Source: Dipylidium caninum
Lineage: Eukaryota > Platyhelminthes > Cestoda > Cyclophyllidea > Dipylidiidae
NCBI GenBank assembly: GCA_017562135.1
Contig: QEYB01000936.1
Coordinates: forward strand, 62,001-126,000
DNA length: 64,000 nucleotides
Reading direction: 5' to 3'
Shown piece by piece: positions 12,301 to 24,335 of the stretch (position 1 is its first letter; the number at the start of each line of letters is the position of its first letter). The translations under genes were made by a program, and so were the position numbers. The notes beneath the pieces were generated by a model, which worked only from the letters and a program-made list of their open reading frames with translations, was not told the origin of the DNA and searched no databases.

Positions 12301-15300
12301 CATACAGATGGGACTCAATGAATTCGATTATTTCGTGGCGTAATAATAATGAAGGATGCCTCGCTGGTGCTGAGCGATTGCATTTATCTAAGTGCTTCAT
12401 ATCGGATGTCACTGTCAATTTGCAAGACACAGAATTACAAGACGAAGCAGACAGGTGGAAGCACCTTATTGAATACTCACTGTAAAGAAATCGGCCATGT
12501 TGAAGTGTGAATGTATAAATCGTATCAGTTAAATATGTATCCGGCTTTTTGTTATTTGAATGGCGAGATCTTTGACATTGGTAGAAAGTGAATATGACTG
12601 GACCAAACGCACTCTGATTAACTTTTCTTGTTGGGCTTAAAGTCCAGCTACCTCGGATTAAGGTTCACAATTGGCCAATCCAATCAGCACCGAGGGTAGA
12701 CGTCTTCGACTTGGCCCTCACATCAACTGTTTGAACCCTTCTCGGTTTACCACCAAATGACACTATATACACATATACATACCACGTAGCCCTCTTTCTC
12801 TGGGCGTGCAGCGATTTGACACCTCACAAACGTAGTGCGATGACCGGTGCTAGCGATGTGATTGCTCAGCTACGCCGAAGCATACGGTCCGCAATCCCTC
12901 CGATTTGTCTTGACCTATTACAAGCACATCTAAACAACTCTCCAGAAATGGCATGTTTCGTGGCATTCGAAAGGTGAAGTGAGAGGAGACAAAAGTCCCC
13001 GTTACCAACTGGTTAGCCACACTGATTCATCCACTCCTCCATCCTTCTGCGAAGCCTCCAAAACTTTTTGCAACTGATGAGACTGCAGGCTGCATGCGTC
13101 ACCAATCTCGTTAAACATGACGAACGCATCTAGATACGCACTTCATCCCCACTGCACGTCGATTCAGACGCGTCAATCGGCGTTTTCAGGAAGGGAATAT
13201 AAAAGAAAGAGGTGCTGAAAGTGCTGCATGCCTCACAATGAGCCATCACCACCACCATCAGTGCTATCTTCTTCGTCCCCTTCCGGCTGCCCACCCACTG
13301 TCCGTCCGCCCGTCAGTCCGTCCTCCTCCACTAATCCACGCACTACTCTTCTCAAAGTCGAGTTTGAAAAGTGGCATAAGAGTAATTAACAATGTGCGGC
13401 CTTATACGACTACAGATGAGACATGGTGGCGTTTCCACCAATTCACGTCTACAGTATACAATAGCTCATTTTGGCGCACGGTTCAGATCTGCAGCGCATG
13501 CAAAACACGATGCGTGCTATGAACAGTGAGTCTCGATAACCCACCACTGGATGGGAAAAAGTAACGCATACAGTGTATTAATTCCTCCTGACCTACTGCC
13601 ACCGCCACCACTACTACTGCTGCTCTCTGTACTACATTGCGAGGATCGCTGTGTCGCCCTCCAACTCATCTCACCCCACCTCACCTCGCTTCCCCCTCCT
13701 AGCACCCTCGCATCCCGAGTATTCATCTGCTCTGTCAGAATTTAGGGCAGTTTTAAGTGTTGGTTCCTGTGGAGTGGTGGATAAAATCGGGTTGAAACAG
13801 CTTAGCAAGCTGAATCCTCTCCCACACCCCATCTCCCACCTCCCGAGTCGCATTTCCAATCTCATTGAGGTCCTCAACTATTTGTCCCATGTACCTATTT
13901 TCGCGCACTTCTAATTGCAGGAAGATGGGCGAGTGTGTGACTATTCTGATGGCGCTGATTAGTTTGTTAATCCACTTCTCATTTTTTAATCATTAATGTT
14001 CACTAAACAAGTCATGTACTTAGGTCGTCTTGCCAATTTCTGGTTAATATTCTTGTTTTTCTCTTGATTCGTGCTCTTGTATCCATAGGTTAATCGAGGT
14101 GTCGCAGTGATCGATGCTAACACAACGCCGTCATTAGTCGCAAATAATGGAAGTCCGCCACCACAACCGCCGAAACCAGTGAAGATATTGGTCCCTGTCG
14201 CAACTGACCCGGAGACTCCCCGCTCTCGCATTGCTTCTCTCCGACGGCCCACCGAACCGGTAACCTGTCAGGACCAACCGATCACTGCCGTAGGTTGGCC
14301 ACCTGGTGACCATCGTCTCCTGCCTGAGAATTGTCTCAATGACAGTGATGAGGTATATGTCTGACATTGTATCTTCCCTGGTTATTGTACCGGAAACAAC
14401 CTTTTTCCATCGTCCACTTATTGTTAAAATTAATGTAAGGTTTTATTAAACCTCGTGCTCACTGACTCCTCACTAGCGTCTTGGCCATAGTTTTATTTGT
14501 TTTTTTTCAGCTTTCTCATTCGGATTATAATTAGAAAAATAACTAATTATTGTATGTCAATGGGAATTATTTCAATTGAATGTAATAATGCGGGCAGTTG
14601 CGCTTTTTGTTTTCTAATTATATTCAGCGACGAGTTTCTAGTCTTCACCCTAATACAATCCGGATATCCACAATCATTTTTGCTCTAACTCACCTGATCA
14701 ACGCAGATGTCTCGTTGTCGGGTTTACTATCCTCTACCTGGAGCTGTTCCCTCAAATTATCCATATATTCTGTCATAAATTCTCTACATATCGGGCATTT
14801 TTTGCTCCAAGCTATATCATCTTAACACAGCTTGCTTTAATAAAATGGCACCCTCATCTTTTCTTCGATCATCATATTATCGAATGTTAGTCTTGTCTTT
14901 TCTCTTCTGAGTTCACGCTATTAAACACTAGAAGTTCGATTTGTCATTCGTTTACTCGTGAAACCTCCAAACAGACTACTTACATGCCTGTTCGGCTATC
15001 GATCCTAAGTTCCCACTTCTCTATAAAGCTCATTATTTTGCTGGGTTGTTTCTCTCATCTCCATAGGATCTAGTTGCCGAAGTATTGGGTGAATATGAGA
15101 AGCGACAGAGCAAACTCTTTTATCCTAACGATGGCATGATGTGAGTTTTTTCTGGCTTCTTTGTTATTCTTGTTTATTTTTTCCTTTTTTTCTTGGCCTC
15201 ATACGTGCGCGCGCCGCATTCGCTTTTTGGATACGTGAATTCCACTATTTGGTGTAATAACTCAAAATTCGCCTCCACTTTTGTGCATGTGCCTGTAGCG

Positions 15301-18300
15301 ATTGATTTCTTTGCAATGTTACAAGTGTTTATTACTGCAGTATTAAAATACAACACAGTGTCCTACTTTACATGCCTTTTTATCGACCTAGTTTAAGTGC
15401 AACTTTGACTATTTCCAGGGATCCAGATATGGAGATGGTTGAAGGCGCAGGCCGATTGAGCTTCTACGAGTCTGAGAACTTTGAACATGGCGACGAATTT
15501 GGCGGGGTGAGTTGGGCGATTAGGCAGCAACGATATGGGACTAAAAGATAAAATTTTGTCAATTAGTTTATCTATATCGGTGTTGGGACACTCCTCTCAA
15601 GATTATGCACAATTTTAGGTAATCTCGCGAATACGTTTGTTATTATTCATGGAGCAGTAGGACGAACTATTTGACGGTTGACCGTTGTCAAATGGATGAT
15701 TGGTATAATAGTCAACAAACATTAGTTTCACAGCTAACAATGAGCCTCCTCTCGTCACCTAAGCAATCTCTCCGAGATTAATTCGGGGACCCCATCTATG
15801 ATTTAATTTGGTGCGATGTCGCCATTCTCACCTCCTCCACTTAAAAGCAGCGTGTCTATTCTGTTTTCTTTATTTTTTGCCTTATGCTTGCCACCCTGCG
15901 TTCTATGCTTTCATGTACCCATACGCACATACATACAAAACAGGGCGGACGAAAAAGTATATTATTCCTCACTTATTCCCTTCACTTTGGTTATCTGTCA
16001 ATCTATTTATTTTTGTACCTTTTCTGTTTTCGTGCTACACTAATAACGTTAACGTAAATGGGAGTTTCATGGTTGTCTAAGCAAGTACATCACTACTATC
16101 ATTTTTGCAAGTGGTATTCTGTCGTGGAGACGTGGTCGGTCATTTTTTAGGTTATTTCGTACTAATATTTCCGTTACACTTTTAACGTACATTCGTTTTG
16201 GTTGTGACATCCTTCTCTGCTCATCTTTATACCAGGTTCCGACCCATGGTTTTATTCCAATTTGGGAGGCAAGAGGAGCGTTGTTACTACAGAGCATTTA
16301 AAATCTTCCATTTCTTTTCAGACAAATGGATTAGTTCCTTCACCAAATCGCTGTCAAGAAGCTCTTTCTCGTATGTGCTTCAAGCGCTTGGCTCCCCTAC
16401 CTCCACCCCTCCCTCCCAAAGGCGACGCTCTTAAAGCTGCTGCCTCGGCATCAGCTCGTCAGTCCTCCGCTACTGCTCCCAGTCCTATTGCCAATTCAAT
16501 ATCGTCTACCTTGTCACAGCACTCGCCGCAGCAACTTGGGCATGAATTCGATGTTCGTGCAATAGGGTCCGAGAGTTGCGATGCTGAGCGTACGTCAGAA
16601 AGTGATGGAGAGTACCGAACGAAGTCCACCGAAACCGTTACGCCTCCACCGCGTCCACCTCCTCCAAAATTCGCTATGGCTTACGGGCCGCCGTCCGGGA
16701 AAGATGGTTTGAGGTATTCAGAGAGGCAATATCAGATGGAGCATGGTATAGGTTTGCCGCCTACGCCGGAAGTTCGTGTAAGTGAAGACATTGACGCCGA
16801 CGGTTTTCGCTCTCTGACGATGTGAAAATTTTTCTGTGTTTTGAAAATGCTGTGCCGGAAGCATATCAGCGTAGAAGCGCAGTTAAAATCTACTCTTTGA
16901 GATCATTTGTTTACGATTATGTTTTTTAAAATAAATCTATTATATTGAGTCCTCCTGTTCAAATTATTTGAGCCCTATGTATGAATAACGAACAGCATGA
17001 CACCGCGCGCGGAGTTTATGTGAGACCACACGGCTTTGTCAGGTTAACTCTTTGTCTGCCGTCCTGAAAAACGTCTAAGATTTCAAAATCTTCATTGGTG
17101 GTACCCTTAACTGCATGTCATTAAGCATTTTTTATACTCGTACGAGGTTTTGTAGTTTCTGTCTGTGTATTTTTGAAGTTTCATGAAGGGCATTGGGTAT
17201 ATTATCACTAGCAATGCCCGACATTGAAGTTTAACCGCACTTTTCCATGCAATTTATTGTCTGCTTCCCTCTTTAGATGGGAGCCTGCTTTACCCTCATA
17301 TTTGAGGGTTGTCCTCTGAAAATTAACGCTACGGCGACTTGGATTAACCCTGCCACCAAGGGTTGGTTTTTTTACTTTTCTTATTATCTTGTTCTTTATT
17401 TATGTGAAATGAATGGCAATTTGTAGCGCAAATGATCATCTTTGGCACCAATGACGGTATTTATTATCTCGATCTGCAAGAATTGGCTGATGCAACTTTG
17501 GAACTGGTGAGCACTACTCCTAGCTCATAGAAATCCGTATCGCTCACAATGGTTAATCTTTTCGTTAAGTAGTCAATTTGCAAGACTGCCCTTACATATC
17601 ATCTTCTAAGACTACATTTGTAAGGTTTCATATCCCTCTCCTCCTCCTTCCTTTTGATTCATTTCGTTCAGGGCACCTCTGGTTTTTCTTCATTTGAGAT
17701 TTTGTATTGAGCTCTACAGTGAGGTTGAGCAAGCATATCAGGTCACTTCATGAAAAGATGTATAGAGCTCTTTCCATATTGCCAAATTTGTCGCAATTTA
17801 CTGACTACATTTCAGTGGTTTTTGAATAGATCTCCGGAATGGCATAATTTTGGTTAAATTTGTGTTGTCACATATTGGACATTTGCGTCAGATATCCTCC
17901 ATTTCTGAGTTGTCGAGGTGTTTGGTTTGGCCTGAGGGGCATTGCGCACACGAATAATCCCGAAAGTTAAATATATTGTCACCTTTTAAAGTGATCACAA
18001 GGTCTTAAGCTAGTATTATTAAAGTGTATTTATTCCACCCTCCTTTCTTTAGTTAATTCCTCGACGATGCGTCTGGCTAACAGTTTTTCGAAACACCATG
18101 ATGTCATTGTGCGGCAACATTCCACACCTTTATAGCCATAATCTTGTCAACGTCATGAAGGCCAAGACCAACCAAGACTCGGCTAGTGGTGCCATAACTG
18201 GTCATCTGTCTACGAAATTTCTTCCAAAGTGAGTTTCTTATTTCTTAGTCACATTGAATAGTAGCTTGAACTCGTGGATATGTAAATCCAATTCTCCTTG

Positions 18301-21300
18301 TTTTTTAAATATTCATTACTGGAAAGAATTGGCTCGCCAACGCGTTAATAGTTGCTCTTAATAAATATTATGGTCGTCATAATCTAATTGCACTTCTTTG
18401 CCATCAAAATTCGTCGCTTAACTTCGGATTCGTTTTTAATAAACCATAATCCGTTAATATACGAATATGACTACAATCCTTTTTACTGATTATTTTTTCC
18501 AAACATCCCCATATTTCGAGGGTTTAATCGGGTTTCCCTTGGTTTATGTTATTTTTGTTTCAATCCAATCGATTTATTTCGTGTGAGAAAAAAAACCACC
18601 GGTATTAAACCGAGACATAATTAGACCAATTAATTAAACATTGCCCCTGTCTTTTGACTTAGGCACATTAATGAGAGCTCCTCACGAATCCTCTTTTTGG
18701 ACCGCCAGTTTTGATGAGGTGAACCGGTACATAATCTGTACGAATCATTCGTCTTCTCCACTCGTTTTTATAGACGTTTCCAACCCACTGTGAAAGTGCC
18801 CAACACCCGCGGTTGTTACATGGCCAGTGTGGTTCGTAACCCCACAAACGGAAACAAGTACCTCTGCGCCGTTATCGAAAAGTCAATTCTTGTCATGGAG
18901 TGGTTTAACCCTAGAAGTACTTTCGTCGAAGTGAAACGGGTAAGTGAATTCCCTACAAAATAATGGGTTTCTACGTTACATTGCCTTCGCGATTATATGG
19001 AATGGAGAATGCACCTCTAACCTTTGGATATATGTCGTCTCACTACCATTATGGGCATTTTTACGAATTTTATGCGGATCGAAGGCTCATGAGTCTATGA
19101 ACTCGGAACTTGTGAGATAACTTGATTATTTTAGGCTTGGCGATGATAGAATCGCGAAATTTTGTCTTGTGCCGAAGTTCTGAGCGGAGATTAATCTTGA
19201 CATTTATAGTATATTTTGAGAAGTGAGGTGTGGAAAGCGAGCTTTTCTTATCACAATTGCGATTTTAATTATTGCCCACATACAATGGCTCTCGTTGGTA
19301 AAAATTTCAATTCCTTTATCAAGGCGATCAAATCAAGTTTATGTGATGAATTGTTTTCGTTTTCCTCCGTTTACTCTAATTTACGATTCTACTCGCGCTC
19401 ATGCAGCAATCAACAAAGGACAAATTTTACTGAATGGCTGATATCACTTGCTTCCTATTGATCTCTGCCGTTTTGGACATTAATGCGGTGGTGATGATAT
19501 GCCTGTCTATTTCTTATGAGCCAGGTGGAGGTGCCCTCTATGCCTTCCCCTGTGTACAACTTCGATCTGGTCTGTCATCGTGACAAGAGTTTGCCCATGG
19601 TCTGTCTGGGTGTCTACAAGACATCCGATCCCAATCGCTTCCGCCTCCACATGGTCGATCTCAACAATGATGAGGTCATGACTCCTTCCAATTTCTTGCG
19701 TGAGTCTCTCGAATTGGTTGTGCCAGCTATGTATCGCAGATCAAGACAAAAACCAAAGATCCTGGCTGAAACTTTACCTAAATATGATGCAATAATTTGT
19801 CGTTTAGAAAATCCTTTTTTTAGGCCAGAATTCGTGGAGTTAAGAAACTGTCACTCAAAAACCATGTCTTCTTAGCCTTTACAACCAACTACAGTGTACG
19901 CAAAAATAATCAATCGTCCGAATTCCTTTCCACTAAGACGATGCCAAATGCCTGTGGCAACGGAGTCTAAAACGCCTATACTTGATTAGCAAACTAATCA
20001 GCGCCATCAGAATAGTCACACACTCGCCCATCTTCCTGCAATTAGAAGTGCGCGAAAATAGGTACATGGGACAAATAGTTGAGGACCTCAATGAGATTGG
20101 AAATGCGACTCGGGAGGTGGGAGATGGGGTGTGGGAGAGGATTCAGCTTGCTAAGCTGTTTCAACCCGATTTTATCCACCACTCCACAGGAACCAACACT
20201 TAAAACTGCCCTAAATTCTGACAGAGCAGATGAATACTCGGGATGCGAGGGTGCTAGGAGGGGGAAGCGAGGTGAGGTGGGGTGAGATGAGTTGGAGGGC
20301 GACACAGCGGTCCTCGCAATGTACAGAGAGTAGCAGTAGTAGTGGTGGCGGCGGCGGCGGCGGCGGCGGCAGGAGGAATTAATACACTGTATGCGTTACT
20401 TTTTCCCACCCAGTGGTGGAGGTTATCCCGACTCGCTGTTCATAGCACGCATCGTGTTTTGCATGCGCTGCAGGTCTGAACCGTGTGGCAAAACGAGCTA
20501 TTGTATGCTGTAGACGTGAATTGGTGGAAACGCCACCATGTCTCATCTGTAGTCGTATAAGGCCGCACATTGTTAATTACTCTTATGCCACTTTTCAAAC
20601 TCGACTTTGAGAAGAGTAGTGCGTGGATTAGTGGAGGAGGACGGACTGACGGGCGGACGGACAGTGGGTGGGCAGCCGGAAGGGGACGAAGAAGATAGCA
20701 CTGATGGTGGTGGTGATGGCTCATTGTGAGGCATGCAGCACTTTCAGCACCTCTTTCTTTTATATTCCCTTCCTGAAAACGCCGATTGACGCGTCTGAAT
20801 CGACGTGCAGTGGGGATGAAGTGCGTATCTAGATGCGTTCGTCATGTTTAACGAGATTGGTGACGCATGTAGTCTGCAGTCTCATCAGTTGCAAAAGTTT
20901 CGTATGCTTCGCAGAAGGATGGATGGGTGGACGAACCAGTGTGGTTAATCAGTTGGTAATGGGGACTTTTTGTCTCCTCCACTTCACCTTTCGAATGCCC
21001 CGAAACATGCCATTTCTGGAGAGTTGTTTAGGTGTGCTTGTAATAGGTCAAGACAAATCGGAGGGATTGCGGACCGTATGCTTCGGCGTAGCTGAGCAAT
21101 CACACCACGTTTGTGAGGTGTCAAATCGCTGTGCGCCCAGAGAAAGGGGGCTACGTGGTATGTATATGTGTATATAGTGTCATTTGGTGGTAAACCGAGA
21201 AGGGTTCAAACAGTTGATGTGAGGGCCAAGTCGAAGACGTCTACCCTCGGTGCTGATTGGATTGGCCAATTGTGAACCTTAATCCGAGGTAGCTGGACTT

Positions 21301-23029
21301 TAAGCCCAACAAGAAAAGTTAATCAGAGTGCGTTTGGTCCAGTCATATTCACTTTCTACCAATGTCAAAAATATCACCAATCAGTTAACGAAAATTGTTG
21401 TTTGCTGTTCTTTGTTGCGTACTTTTACTATGACCATGACTTTTTTTTCACCTGTATTAACCTTTTTTTCGTAACTGTTTCCAATCATTTTTTAAAACGA
21501 GTAACTCGAAATGGATTATCACCTCTACCTATTCGTTAAATCAAATTTCAATTAAATATATACGGGATTCGCTTTTTCCGGCTCACTTGCGATTAATTTT
21601 TTCAACACCTTTAACTTTTCATACATTGTCCTACTTTTTCCACTCGTCGCCTTTTTTAGATGAAGATTCACTACCTATAGTTAAGGTGGCTCACATCGAC
21701 TACTGTGTTCTCATGCTGTGCTTCCAAGGTAATTTTTAGGGATATTATTTTTACATGATAGCAATCCTCTAACAAGTCGTCAATCCATGCCCATAGATCA
21801 CGCAAAGTTCGTCGACTTTCGAGGTAATGTCTGTAACAACCGCCAGCACGTCTGCAAGATCCCGTTCGACACTAATGTGGCGTCTGTCGGTGAGTTATAC
21901 ACCCTACACTTTCCTCTGCAAATTTTTTTAAAATAAATTTGAAACTGAGTGGATACCAAGACGATAAATGGTGTTTTCCGTGAAAATATATCGGAAAACT
22001 TATTTTTGCCACTGGTGTAAGGTATTCACAAAAATGCAACTTCCTGTTTGACTGTGTCCCATTTTTCTCACTGAAATGTCCCCTTTGTAAATGTAAAGTT
22101 TAGCACAAACTTTCGGTTTTTTCTGGTTTTAACTTGTTCTTTCACTGGTGAAAGTGCCTAAGTGAGTAACTGAAGTATATACTTCTAAAGCGTGCTTGGA
22201 ACGTTTGCATCATTAATGTATCGCGTTTATTAGCGTTGACTGTTGGATTCTCGTCCTGTTTGTAAGCTGTTCCTTTACCGGTGCGGTAAATATTTTTGTT
22301 CGTCATGTTTGAGCGTTTTCATGACCTGTAATTCCTACTTCCTAATTAGCAGGCCCTGTATTTGTGTATGAAATTATCCTACATTCGACATCCTCTTGAT
22401 TTTTGCGCTCATGGCAATAAAATCATTTGTGGTCTCTAAATTATTTTCTCTACTTTTCGTCTTTTTAAACAGTTTGTTTGCGTGACGGCTTCTTGGCTTT
22501 CCACCCTTTTGGCCTACGCGGATTTGGATTTGATGGACAGGTGAGAGCTCTCAAAGTCGTCACTTATCTATGGATGTGTTGATAATCCCATGGTACGACT
22601 GCTTTTACCCGATTTTCCCTCAATCCTCGTTTCAGCTCACCCAAGACATCAACGACCGACAACACATCTACCAACTTCTCGGAAGCGACATGTAAGTTCC
22701 AGCACCTTCATTCGCCTTATTTGTTTCCGTGTATTGTGGCCACTGGCTGTGAATTAGTTGACTGTCTCAAGTACAGAATGACCTAAGCTTGGAGGAGAAT
22801 GCAAACCAACGTAAGAATTTATTGGGTGAATGATTGGGTACAATAATTTCCCCATGCAAAATATTACGGCGATTTCAGTGGGCAACATAATTTACCATGC
22901 TCATTATTTTATTTTATTTCTTCGCCAAACAGGAATATCGTGGTGGAGAGCCGTCCAGTGGATGATCCGATGTCAAAGTCAAATCTTTATCTCCTCTTCG
23001 GCCATGAAAGTTCTTATTCAAGTTGTTAG
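6335..23029 (+). CDS. MAP4K3/5-like: MAP4K-type germinal-centre kinase with C-terminal CNH domain
   Basis: Ste20-family Ser/Thr kinase acting upstream of JNK and TOR or Hippo signalling in other animals. Exons: 6335-6448, 6808-7021, 7054-7160, 7191-7306, 8226-8360, 8796-8858, 8925-9006, 10291-10512, 14089-14352, 15067-15140, 15419-15506, 16322-16777, 17277-17361, 17427-17506, 18053-18228, 18774-18939, 19525-19699, 21660-21728, 21797-21889, 22473-22540, 22636-22691, 22933-23029. All phases agree and sum to 3000 nt (999 aa). Kinase domain about 18-275: glycine loop GCGTYGDVY (29-37), Lys51 in VAIK, HRDIKGANILL (141-), ADFG (160-163), MAPE (185-188). A proline-rich linker ([18 protein letters not shown]) runs to about 645. 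The citron-homology domain begins [16 protein letters not shown] and ends GHESSYSSC. All catalytic residues are present. The choice between MAP4K3 and MAP4K5 is not decided. Introns 8 and 17 carry inverted repeat copies A and B. Confidence 0.96.
9007..10290 (+). other. MAP4K intron 7
   Basis: AT-rich 1.28-kb intron between the kinase exons ending ...ASTLLT and starting [10 protein letters not shown]. Short open frames (9067-9261, 9258-9446, 9523-9744) have no motifs. Nothing else recognised. Confidence 0.7.
10513..12570 (+). other. MAP4K intron 8, part 5' of repeat copy A
   Basis: About 2.06 kb of intronic DNA before the inserted repeat. Overlapping short frames at 12013-12252 (minus) and 12297-12485 (plus) show no homology I can name. 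The other MAP4K introns over 300 bp (introns 1, 4, 5, 9, 11, 12, 14, 15, 16 and 19) also show nothing beyond AT-rich sequence. Confidence 0.6.
12571..13972 (+). repeat. Repeat copy A, 1.40-kb interspersed element in MAP4K intron 8
   Basis: Nearly identical, in opposite orientation, to 19984-21369 (by eye above 90% identity). The shared unit begins TTTGACATTGGTAGAAAG and ends GATTAGTTTGTTAATC, with unrelated DNA beyond both ends. It is richer in G+C than its surroundings and contains simple runs (CATCACCACCACCATCAG; GTCCGTCCGCCCGTCAGTCC). Copy A carries an internal ~21-bp segment near 12836-12856 that copy B lacks. No transposase, reverse transcriptase or other protein domain is evident; the short frames inside, such as the His-rich one at 13238-13522, are probably fortuitous. 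No target-site duplication is obvious. It is likely a non-autonomous element of unidentified class. Confidence 0.85.
19700..19983 (+). other. MAP4K intron 17 before repeat copy B
   Basis: The intron begins at the GTGAGT donor after ...[12 protein letters not shown]. The open frame continues to 19875, but those residues do not resemble the CNH domain, and exon 18 ([10 protein letters not shown]) resumes the domain in phase. I see nothing else here. Confidence 0.6.
19984..21369 (-). repeat. Repeat copy B, inverted copy of the 1.4-kb element in MAP4K intron 17
   Basis: Reverse-complement counterpart of 12571-13972. On the plus strand it begins with GATTAGCAAACTAATC, a perfect 6-bp palindrome around CAAA; in copy A this arm is mismatched. 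It ends AGAAAGTGAATATGACTGG when read in the repeat's own sense. It contains an expanded GGC run at about 20346-20370, where copy A has a mixed CCACCGCCACCACTACTACT tract. Small indels against copy A destroy any common long reading frame. Confidence 0.85.
20346..20370 (+). repeat. (GGC)n microsatellite inside repeat copy B
   Basis: About eight uninterrupted GGC units next to an AGT/AGTAGTGG run. The corresponding place in copy A is a shorter, interrupted CCACCGCC tract, so the expansion arose after the copies diverged. Confidence 0.9.
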
Positions 23030-24335
23030 ATTTCGCTGTATTTTTTGCCCTCACGTCCTGAACCTTCCTCAAAATCTGTCTTTTGCCGCCTTTATTGTCA
23101 GTCATCCTACCAATCGATCAGGTGGTTAAATTCGATCAGAAAGAATACATTGCGTACTTGTAAATTCCCACACGGTTTGCCTCGATCCTTTCGAGCTTCT
23201 CTTATGCGGTCCTCGTATGCCTCCATCTTTTTTGCTCTTTTCTGCTTTACGACCATACTACCATTTTTACTGTATATACTTATTCAAATGCCCTTATTAA
23301 CAGTTAATTGTTTCGCTCCGATACTCACCTATTAGTGGAAAAACGGACTTACATTCGGCCGTTAATTGATTTATCCTGTAATTTGATTCGACTTACTGCG
23401 GGCCTGGGGAGGGTAGCTGCTAGGGGTTCCAATTGATGGACCGAGATAGACATGGGTTAAGGTGGTAGGGGTCTTAAAATTTATGTATAAGGGCGAAGAA
23501 ATTGTTAGAATAAGCGCTTTTGTAAGGTATTAAACTTCTTTGACACTAGAAGTACCCCGGGGGGAGGGCTTACTTTCGTTTGGCTTGTAGCTCTCCTTTT
23601 GTACGTTTTTCATTGACCGGGTTCCTTGCATTTATTTAAGAATCTTGAACCTTTTGGTTCGATTCTACTTGATTGGAGAGAATGGGCGAATAGAAAAAGG
23701 TGTATGCTTTCCATATATTAGAAATTCCCTTGTAAGTTCCCTTTAGTAACAAGTGGTTGATGAAATTATCGGACTGGGCATTTTGCATAACTATAAGAGA
23801 ACTTAGCCTACTTAAATTATGAACATTCGTGCTTCATAAAGCACTGGAAAAAGAAGACCAGAATATACATTTCAAGATAAACATCTAGCATCTGACAGTA
23901 CGCCTGTAGATGAGGTTGCTAGGAGAGAAAATCTTTTTTTGTCTCCGACGTGAGTGAGGGGGAATTAAATGTATGATGATTTTCCCTACATCAAATAAAA
24001 TCCCAGAGAGACAGTCTACGGCCTAACGAACTATGGTTTCCCCTGACATGAATTCAAGTGTAAAATGGGCAGGAGTTGAAAACTAAAAGAAATTTCTTTC
24101 TTAACCCTCATAATTTGATTATTTAGAACATGTTTGACTGAGGCACAAACTTATTACTGTTTGCACATGGAGTCCAGTTAAGCTTGTACATTTTGAAGAG
24201 CAATTTTACTTTTTTAAACTCAGTTGTGTACTTTGAAAATAATTTTCTAATTAATGATAAGTCAGTTACAAGGCCGTTGTGATTAGATTGCCTCGTAAGG
24301 GTGTGTTTAGCCTACTTTTTTCTCGTATCGTGGTT
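23030..24335. other. Intergenic between MAP4K and PP5
   Basis: Two same-strand genes are separated by 1.3 kb. The region holds the MAP4K 3' UTR and PP5 promoter by position. The open frames at 23045-23335 run out of the last MAP4K exon in the wrong frame and are discarded. No further feature seen. Confidence 0.6.

Noticed and set aside
13238..13522. 94-codon His-rich frame in repeat copy A, repeated at 20440-20724 in copy B
   Set aside because: It is conserved only because the two repeat copies are nearly identical. It consists of simple-repeat translation ([15 protein letters not shown]) and has no domain.
13651..13914. 87-codon frame identical in both A and B copies
   Set aside because: Identity follows from recent duplication of the repeat. 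Composition is low-complexity and no splice or promoter context supports a gene.
23045..23335. 96-codon frame after the last MAP4K exon
   Set aside because: The correct frame ends at the TAG at 23027-23029 after the conserved CNH terminus. This frame is out of phase and has no motifs.
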